Shown in pieces: positions 13,794-18,273 of a stretch of 18,273 nt of DNA. The notes under the pieces were generated by a model. That model saw only the letters and a list, made by a program, of their open reading frames with translations. It was not told the origin of the DNA and ran no database searches. Where the stretch lies: NCBI GenBank assembly GCA_964548055.1, contig CAZJPS010000020.1, forward strand, positions 1 through 18,273, given 5' to 3'. The translations under genes and the position numbers were made by a program. Each line of letters opens with the position of its first letter. Position 1 is the stretch's first letter. The stretch is from CAZJPS01 sp964548055 (GTDB taxonomy: Bacteria > Patescibacteriota > Gracilibacteria > Peribacterales > Peribacteraceae).

Positions 13794-13949
13794 ATGGTGA
13801 ACTATACTGCCAATTATCGTCAATGCCATACTGCAACCAACGATCTCTGCCCCCTGTGCTGCAGTCCTCTCATCGAAAAAAAACTGAAACGCTTTTGCGA
13901 GAAGTGCGGACAGTTATGTGAAACGTGCTGTGATGGGGGGAGAGAATGA
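13794..13949 (+). CDS. 51-residue zinc-ribbon protein
   Basis: ATG at 13794, TGA at 13947-13949. The product has nine cysteines and one His in 51 residues: C11-H12, C19-P-L-C22-C23, C35-E-K-C38, C42 and C45-C46. CPLC followed by FCEKC about 13 residues on is a treble-clef/zinc-ribbon spacing, and the last LCETCC could supply a second site. A short basic stretch (KKLKRF) lies between the knuckles, consistent with binding nucleic acid or a protein partner, but this is inference. It has no TM helix. It lies in the 188-bp spacer between two minus-strand genes, divergent from the secreted-protein gene and 6 bp from the convergent nth stop. Its start has no Shine-Dalgarno; TAGACT lies just upstream. 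A random ORF with paired CxxC motifs is unlikely. Confidence 0.66.
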   Translation: MVNYTANYRQCHTATNDLCPLCCSPLIEKKLKRFCEKCGQLCETCCDGGRE

Positions 13950-13955
13950 GCGTTA

Positions 13956-14642
13956 TCAAGAAGTTTTCTTTTGTGGTGATTTATGCCCAATCCCCGCCAA
14001 ATCCTCCCGCCCCATCACGCGCGATGACGGACAGTCTTTCTGAAACGGACACTTCTCACACAAGCGATTCCGAGCAGCACAGATATTCCGTCCATGCATG
14101 ATCAAAAGGGTATGCAAATATCCCCACTTCTCTTTCTTCGTCTGATTCATTAAATCCAGTTCAATCTTGTCCTGATTATTGGCTTTGGTAAGCCCCATTC
14201 TCTTTGCCACTCGCCACACATGTGTATCTACGGCTACTCCTTCCTGTTTTCCAAAAGCTGCATACAGAACAACAGTGGCTGTTTTTCGTCCGACCCCTGG
14301 TAATTCCAATAATTGCTCCATCGTATCCGGTACCTTTCCCTCATATTTTTCTGTGAGAATTTTTCCAATGGACCGAAGAAACTTGGATTTGTTTCGGTAG
14401 TGACCACACGAACGGATATCTTTTTGGATTTCTTCCACGGAGACTTGCAAAAAATCTGAGGGTTTCTTGTACTTTTTAAAGAGGACTGGAGTGACCATAT
14501 TCACGCGCGCATCTGTACATTGCGCACTCAAGATAGTGGCAATCAGAAGCTGAAAGGGATTTGTGTGATTCAAAAAAGTTTTAGGAGGCGTATACGTCTT
14601 TTCTAAATCTTGTATCACTCGATCACTTGTGATCTTTGGCAT
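13956..14642 (-). CDS. nth: Endonuclease III (DNA glycosylase/AP lyase)
   Basis: 228 residues; E. coli Nth has 211. Nth removes oxidised pyrimidines and nicks the abasic site in base-excision repair. Seen are LLIATILSAQCTDARVN, the helix-hairpin-helix LPGVGRKTATVVL with catalytic Lys120, VDTHVWRVAKRMGL with Asp139, and a C-terminal [4Fe-4S] ligand set Cys188-x6-Cys195-x2-Cys198-x5-Cys204. All catalytic and cluster residues are in place. The last ~20 residues form a basic tail beyond the usual end. Divergent from dnaQ, with separate promoters in a 107-bp spacer. Confidence 0.96.
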   Translation of the reverse strand: MPKITSDRVIQDLEKTYTPPKTFLNHTNPFQLLIATILSAQCTDARVNMVTPVLFKKYKKPSDFLQVSVEEIQKDIRSCGHYRNKSKFLRSIGKILTEKYEGKVPDTMEQLLELPGVGRKTATVVLYAAFGKQEGVAVDTHVWRVAKRMGLTKANNQDKIELDLMNQTKKEKWGYLHTLLIMHGRNICAARNRLCEKCPFQKDCPSSRVMGREDLAGIGHKSPQKKTS

Positions 14643-14648
14643 ATCTGC

Positions 14649-14678
14649 ATCCTACAATTCTTGCCAACGATTGAACAA
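14649..14678 (-). promoter_or_regulatory. Putative nth promoter
   Basis: On the minus strand: TTGTTC (14673-14678), 18 bp, TAGGAT (14649-14654), 6 nt, ATG at 14642. Fits a leaderless transcript. Confidence 0.45.
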
Positions 14679-14712
14679 TGAAGTGATGAAGTAATAAGTT
14701 AGATAGAAAATG

Positions 14713-14741
14713 CTGGCAGACATTCTTCTGTCCGTTATAGT
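14713..14741 (+). promoter_or_regulatory. Putative dnaQ promoter
   Basis: CTGGCA (14713-14718), exactly 17 bp, TATAGT (14736-14741), 8 nt, ATG at 14750. No Shine-Dalgarno; fits a leaderless transcript. Divergent from the nth promoter. Confidence 0.5.
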
Positions 14742-14749
14742 CGATCTCC

Positions 14750-15334
14750 ATGACGGCACTTCCGCCCATCACTGTGTTTGACCTGGAGACAACAGGACTC
14801 GATCCTCGCAAAGGTCATCGTATTATTGAAATCGCTGGAGTAAGAATCGAGAACGGCTCCATACTCACGGAAAGCGCATTTGCATCCATGGTAAATCCAG
14901 AGCGTGAGATCCCGTTTGAGGCACGCCAGGTGAACAAAATTAGTGATGAGGATGTAAAAAATGCACCCACGATTGATGCCGTCCTCCCGCAATTTTTAGA
15001 GTTTGCAAAAGGCTCCCTGCTCTTTGCTCACAATGCTGCCTTCGATTTTGGATTTTTAGATTCGGAAAAGCAGTACTGCTGGGGATACGTCGATCTCCCT
15101 GAATGCCACTGCACTATGCGATTAAGCCAGAGCTTGTACCCCACCGAATTCCGCCACTCGCTGGATGTCCTCAGTAAAAAATTCTCCCTCACAGTGATGC
15201 CCGGTATGCGCCACCGAGCGTTGGCCGATGCTATTTTGGCAGCAGAAGCACTACAAAAGATGATAGCTACAGGAAAAGTGGCTTCCATCGAGGATTTAAG
15301 GAAGAGGGCGGGGTTGAGGAATATGGTGAAATGA
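14750..15334 (+). CDS. dnaQ: DnaQ-like DEDDh 3'-5' exonuclease
   Basis: 194 residues covering one exonuclease domain. The DEDDh residues are all visible: Asp11 and Glu13 in VFDLETTGLD (ExoI), Asp99 in FAHNAAFDFGFL (ExoII region), and His155 and Asp160 in HRALADAILAAEAL (ExoIII). This is the fold of the polymerase III epsilon subunit, which proofreads during replication, and of RNase T and related nucleases. Epsilon also carries a C-terminal tail binding the alpha subunit. Here only ~25 residues follow ExoIII and no clear beta-clamp motif is seen, so it could be epsilon or a repair/RNA exonuclease. Next to nth (divergent), which weakly favours DNA maintenance. Confidence 0.88.
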   Translation: MTALPPITVFDLETTGLDPRKGHRIIEIAGVRIENGSILTESAFASMVNPEREIPFEARQVNKISDEDVKNAPTIDAVLPQFLEFAKGSLLFAHNAAFDFGFLDSEKQYCWGYVDLPECHCTMRLSQSLYPTEFRHSLDVLSKKFSLTVMPGMRHRALADAILAAEALQKMIATGKVASIEDLRKRAGLRNMVK

Positions 15335-15482
15335 CAGTTGAAAATACGTTGAAAGTTAAAAAGAAGTTGAAAGTTGAGAGTGGAAAGTGGAAAGTACTCT
15401 TGTTGAGCGTATATGGATCGATTTTCACATTCTCCTATTAATATCCTCGTAACTTTCCACTCTCAACTTTCCACTTTCAACT
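15335..15482. repeat. TTTCAAC/TTTCCAC-type 7-nt arrays forming a 20-bp inverted repeat
   Basis: The left array (15341-15395) has 7-nt units such as AGTTGAA, AGTTGAG and AGTGGAA; the right array (15451-15482) has the complementary units. A perfect 20-bp stem pairs 15369-15388 with 15452-15471 around a 63-nt loop. It fills the 161-bp dnaQ-def spacer, ending 13 bp before the def ATG. No ORF or T-tract terminator is seen in it. Confidence 0.8.
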
Positions 15483-15495
15483 AATGTAAAAGATC

Positions 15496-15978
15496 ATGGC
15501 AACTCTCCCCATCATCACCGGTGCAAATAACCCCATTCTTCGTAAAAAAACAGAGCGAATTCCAAAAGTGACGAAAAAAATCCTGAAGCTTATTAAGGAT
15601 ATGCAGGCATCCATGGAAGCTGCAAATGGGGTTGGGTTGGCAGCACCTCAAGTGAGCCAATCACTACGCCTCTGCATCGCAATGGTGAATGGCAAACTCA
15701 CTCCCCTTATTAATCCTGATATTACTTTTAAAAGTAAGGAAACTTCGATGGATGAAGAGGGATGTTTAAGTCTCCCCAATGTGTGGCTCCAAATTCCACG
15801 CAGCACAGAAATCACAGTGACCTACACAGATGAAAAAGGAGCAAAACAAGAGCGTAAATTGAAAGATTTCGATGCCAGAGTAGTGCAGCACGAAGTGGAT
15901 CATTTGGAAGGGATTTTGATTGTGGATTATGTAGTTTCTACAAAAGAAACACTTCCAGGAAGCACATCCCGAAGCTAG
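15496..15978 (+). CDS. def: Peptide deformylase
   Basis: 160 residues. Def removes the formyl group from the initiator Met of new proteins. The three family motifs are intact: GVGLAAPQ (45-52), EGCLS (88-92, with metal ligand Cys90) and QHEVDHLEG (131-139, giving metal ligands His132 and His136 and catalytic Glu133). The C-terminus (VVSTKETLPGSTSRS) is short and lacks a long helix. The ATG at 15496 has only a weak purine stretch before it (AAAAG). gatB starts 15 bp after the stop, so def and gatB are probably an operon. Confidence 0.96.
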   Translation: MATLPIITGANNPILRKKTERIPKVTKKILKLIKDMQASMEAANGVGLAAPQVSQSLRLCIAMVNGKLTPLINPDITFKSKETSMDEEGCLSLPNVWLQIPRSTEITVTYTDEKGAKQERKLKDFDARVVQHEVDHLEGILIVDYVVSTKETLPGSTSRS

Positions 15979-15993
15979 AATAAGCCCCTTATA

Positions 15994-17421
15994 ATGCCAA
16001 TTGAGCTAGAAGCAATCATCGGCCTTGAAGTGCACGCGCAAGTGAACACCAAAACGAAGATGTTCTGTGGCTGCGATAATGATGCCTTTGGGAAGGAGCC
16101 AAATACCACCGTGTGTGAGGTATGCATGGGTCACCCCGGAACGCTTCCTGCGCCTAATAAAGAGGCTGTGGTTAAATCAATTCGAACATCGCTCGCACTG
16201 AAGTGCACTGTGAACGAACACAGCCATTTCGATCGTAAACATTACTTTTACCCCGATCTCCCTTCGGGCTTCCAAATTTCGCAATACGATTTCCCTCTCT
16301 CCTCAAAAGGGGAAGTACAGTATGAACTAGAAGGAAAAGACATGAAGTGCCGTATTACGCGGCTTCATATGGAAAACGATGCAGGGAAACTTTCCCATCG
16401 AGGGGACGTAACTTTGTGCGATTACAACCGTGCAGGAACGCCTCTCATGGAAATAGTCACAGAACCTGACCTGCGTTCTGCAAAAGAAGCAGTCGCATTT
16501 GCACAGGAACTGCGACGCATTCTCGTTGCTGTAAGCAGCTCCGAAGCAGACATGTTCAAAGGCATGATGCGATTTGATGCGTCTATCTCTTTGCGCGAAA
16601 AAGGATCGAATAAGCTGAATCCTCGTAGTGAAATCAAAAACCTCAACTCATTTAAATCACTCGAAAAAGCTCTACAATATGAGGAAAAGCGCTTGCGCAA
16701 ATTATGGGAAGAAACAAATGGTCCACTGAAAGGTGATATCACCGTCGGCTGGATGGATGATGAAGAAAAAACTCGTCTACTGCGTGATAAAGAATCTGCT
16801 ACCGATTACCGCTACTTCCCAGAACCCGATATTCCACCACTCCATGTTACAAGCGAGATGTTGAAAGACATCGGCAAAGATCTACCACCTCTTCCATACG
16901 AACAGAAGAAGCAATATGTCACACTCGGGCTCACCGATGCAGAGGCCACTTTGCTTATTGATCAGCCAAAATTGCAGATGCTCTTTCATGGCATTTACGA
17001 AAAAACGAAGGATGCAAAAAAAGCTTCCAGTATTGTGCTCACACAATTAGTGGGATTCTTGAATGAAAATCAAAAACCTTTAGAAAGCGCTCCAGAACTT
17101 CCACGAATGTTGGAACTGGTAGATGCAATCGTCACAGGAACCATCTCTGGAAATGCCGGAAAGACAGTGCTGGAAAAGATGATCCTCACCGGAAAATCAG
17201 CACCCGATATCATCAAGGAAGAAGGCATGGGTCAGATTTCAGATGAAGGCGCACTGGAAGACTTAGTCAAGAAAGCGATCGCAGCCAACCCGAAGGCGAT
17301 TGAATCATATAAAGCTGGCAAAGAATCGGCCCTTGGCGCTGTGGTTGGATGGATGATGAAGGAAACAAAAGGACAGGCAAATCCGGCGAAGGTGAATGAA
17401 ATACTGAAGAAACATCTGTAA
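15994..17421 (+). CDS. gatB: Aspartyl/glutamyl-tRNA(Asn/Gln) amidotransferase subunit B
   Basis: 475 residues, the normal size. With GatA and GatC, GatB converts Glu-tRNA(Gln) and/or Asp-tRNA(Asn) to the amidated form; GatB phosphorylates the acyl group and binds the tRNA. Visible are LEVHAQVNTKTKMFCGC, a zinc-knuckle set (Cys25, Cys27, Cys41, Cys44), HYFYPDLPSGFQISQYDFPL, HMENDAGKLSH, DYNRAGTPLMEIVTEPDLRS, EIKNLNSFKSLEKALQYE and TDYRYFPEPDIPPL, all canonical. CMGHPG replaces the more common CLGLPG. The C-terminal ~150 residues are the helical YqeY-like tail. Neither gatA nor gatC is in the window. A TAGAAT overlapping the def stop, 12 nt before the ATG, could be an extra promoter. Confidence 0.97.
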   Translation: MPIELEAIIGLEVHAQVNTKTKMFCGCDNDAFGKEPNTTVCEVCMGHPGTLPAPNKEAVVKSIRTSLALKCTVNEHSHFDRKHYFYPDLPSGFQISQYDFPLSSKGEVQYELEGKDMKCRITRLHMENDAGKLSHRGDVTLCDYNRAGTPLMEIVTEPDLRSAKEAVAFAQELRRILVAVSSSEADMFKGMMRFDASISLREKGSNKLNPRSEIKNLNSFKSLEKALQYEEKRLRKLWEETNGPLKGDITVGWMDDEEKTRLLRDKESATDYRYFPEPDIPPLHVTSEMLKDIGKDLPPLPYEQKKQYVTLGLTDAEATLLIDQPKLQMLFHGIYEKTKDAKKASSIVLTQLVGFLNENQKPLESAPELPRMLELVDAIVTGTISGNAGKTVLEKMILTGKSAPDIIKEEGMGQISDEGALEDLVKKAIAANPKAIESYKAGKESALGAVVGWMMKETKGQANPAKVNEILKKHL

Positions 17422-17451
17422 TCAGGATCAGATTCTCCTTCCCCCTTCTAT

Positions 17452-17907
17452 ATGCCTGCTGCCACCATGACGATTGGAAATATGCTCGTCACCAAGCGCC
17501 AACGTATTGGAGGTCTTGGCAGTTTGATGCTGATCCTCGGAGCATTCGCACCTTTGGTATCCATGCCGATTGTGGGGAACGTGAGCTACTTTAATAATGG
17601 ATCGGGAGATGGCATGTTCATTCTCGCCGCCGCTCTTCTTTCGCTTCTCATTCTCTATCGAAAAAAATATCAGTACCTGTGGGCAACCGGTCTTCTGTCT
17701 TTAGCCCTCCTGAGCTACACATTTATTAGATTCCAAAACACCCTCAGCGAAATCCGCTCTCAAATGGAAACCGAACTCGCAAATAATCCCTTTGCAGGAA
17801 TTGCTCAAGCTGCAGCGGCGTCTATTCAACTTCAGTGGGGATTCCCAGTGATGATTATTGGGGCTGTGTTATTGCTGGTAGCTGCGGGATGGAAGAAGGA
17901 AGCCTAG
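17452..17907 (+). CDS. Small four-helix membrane protein, unrecognised
   Basis: 151 residues, 30 bp after gatB and probably co-transcribed. Four hydrophobic segments are predicted at about 20-42, 53-70, 74-92 and 128-147, with basic residues at the ends (KRQR before the first, YRKK after the second, WKK at the C-terminus), so both ends should be cytoplasmic. An external loop (about 43-52) contains NVSYFNNGSGDG and a polar, partly amphipathic stretch (about 93-125) lies between helices 3 and 4. I do not recognise the family and see no catalytic motif. Starts at 17452, 17467 and 17482 are all possible and none has a Shine-Dalgarno; the choice does not affect the helices. Confidence 0.72.
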   Translation: MPAATMTIGNMLVTKRQRIGGLGSLMLILGAFAPLVSMPIVGNVSYFNNGSGDGMFILAAALLSLLILYRKKYQYLWATGLLSLALLSYTFIRFQNTLSEIRSQMETELANNPFAGIAQAAAASIQLQWGFPVMIIGAVLLLVAAGWKKEA

Positions 17908-17939
17908 AGGGGAAATTTCAATACTTTAAGATTCAAATC

Positions 17940-18218
17940 TCAAGAAAACATAAGGAAAAGAATTTTTTAATAATTAAAACGTCATCCGGCGTGCATGTCA
18001 CGGTCGAGGAAGTATTTCTCGTATTCCCCCACCCTAACCCTCCCCTCGGGGGAGGGAATGTGTGTGTTTTGTTTTTTTAAAGAATCTCCTTCCCTGTTTG
18101 TCCTGAGCTTGTCGAAGGACGGAGGAAGGGCCGGGGATGGGGGGCGAAACGGGTATGACATCACCCCGCACCACCGCGTGTAGGGAAACCCGCTCTGCGA
18201 TATGATATTTTCTTTTTT
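17940..18218 (+). repeat. Structured intergenic repeat, copy 2 (~280 bp)
   Basis: Direct repeat of 525-775, in the gene-free stretch 17908-18250. It keeps the same order: AAGGAAAAGAATTTT-type left end, the 38-bp block (18008-18045), an 8-bp hairpin CCCTCCCC/GGGGAGGG with loop TCG (18038-18056), a second GC-rich stem (CCTTCC/GGAAGG), the CGC-ACCACC-GCG stem, a GGG/CCC stem, and an A/T-rich right end with TATGAT near 18201. Copy 1's GACAT-loop stem is replaced here by a shorter AAA loop. Both copies lie after a gene's 3' end and before the next gene on the plus strand. Confidence 0.8.
18100..18120. repeat. Nested palindrome inside repeat copy 2
   Basis: GTCCT and AGGAC flank GAGCTTGTCGA. This imperfect palindrome is absent from copy 1, where the same place holds a plain CCCCGCGGGG dyad centre. 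It resembles the widely seen CCTTCGACAAGCTCAGG-type short palindromic repeat of many bacterial genomes (recalled, not searched). Confidence 0.65.
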
Positions 18219-18250
18219 AAGGGTAATCCCCGTCTTCTGCCACCAGCAGT

Positions 18251-18273
18251 ATGCAATGGTTCGCTGTAGAATG
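18251..18273 (+). CDS. Possible start of the next gene (truncated)
   Basis: ATG at 18251 opens seven codons (MQWFAVE) to the window edge. Position relative to repeat copy 2 is similar to that of the lipoprotein gene after copy 1 (start ~30-45 nt after the repeat end). Too short to assign. Confidence 0.25.

Noticed and set aside
15335..15482. The 7-nt arrays as a CRISPR array
   Set aside because: Units are 7 nt in direct tandem without unique spacers, and no cas gene is present.
525..18218. The two direct repeats as ends of a 17-kb composite mobile element
   Set aside because: The genes between are core functions with mixed strands, there is no transposase or integrase, and the repeats look like dispersed spacer elements.
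1..18273. Alternative genetic code with TGA as glycine (code 25)
   Set aside because: Several genes end on TGA at the expected protein length (secD, glnA, dnaQ, the zinc-ribbon gene), and no conserved Gly is encoded by TGA.

Overview
The window is 18.3 kb of compact bacterial chromosome. It holds about 18 genes, almost all housekeeping or anabolic, with short spacers and no rRNA, tRNA, IS element, phage or CRISPR. The gene style suggests a Candidate Phyla Radiation (Patescibacteria) genome, most likely near Peregrinibacteria/Peribacteria. Signs of this are a SecD with an unusual domain insert, TrmB-type and DUF4015 proteins, intergenic low-complexity repeats, and an N-gap typical of a metagenome scaffold. 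The phylum call is an inference from gene style, not a placement. TGA is a normal stop here (secD, glnA, dnaQ and the 51-aa gene all end on TGA), so this is not a code-25 Gracilibacteria/Absconditabacteria genome.

Layout. 1-486: 3' end of an NDP-sugar nucleotidyltransferase. 487-795: spacer filled by copy 1 of a ~250-bp structured repeat. 796-4808: a SecD-ectodomain-like lipoprotein, a SecD carrying a parvulin (PpiC-type) insert, then folB and folK. 4906-5448: folE. On the minus strand: an unknown helical protein (5449-6249), folA/DHFR (6366-6860), thyA (7032-7846, interrupted by a 10-N gap), a membrane-anchored DUF4015 putative glycosidase (7897-9105) and a TrmB-like regulator (9205-9963). 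Divergent from the regulator are glnA (10160-11677) and an Amt ammonium transporter (11816-13021), each with a good intrinsic terminator. Then come a secreted galactose-binding-like protein (minus), a 51-aa zinc-ribbon gene (13794-13949), nth (minus), dnaQ-like exonuclease, def, gatB, and a small four-helix membrane protein. The window ends in copy 2 of the structured repeat (17940-18218) and perhaps the first codons of another gene.

Functional groups. FolE, FolB and FolK make the pterin half of folate, and DHFR plus ThyA form the thymidylate cycle; folP and folC are not in the window. GlnA and Amt form an ammonium-assimilation pair with the TrmB-like regulator divergent from them; no PII gene is present. 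Def and GatB belong to protein synthesis and maturation. SecD, its inserted prolyl isomerase and the SecD-like lipoprotein would act on the outer face of the membrane during secretion.

The most unusual points are: the SecD-parvulin fusion with its lipoprotein paralogue; a family of 7-nt tandem arrays in spacers, which also appear to supply -35 boxes for folE and folA; the structured repeat with a co-varying stem; and a consistent pattern of -10 boxes 6 to 9 nt before ATG, suggesting leaderless mRNAs.
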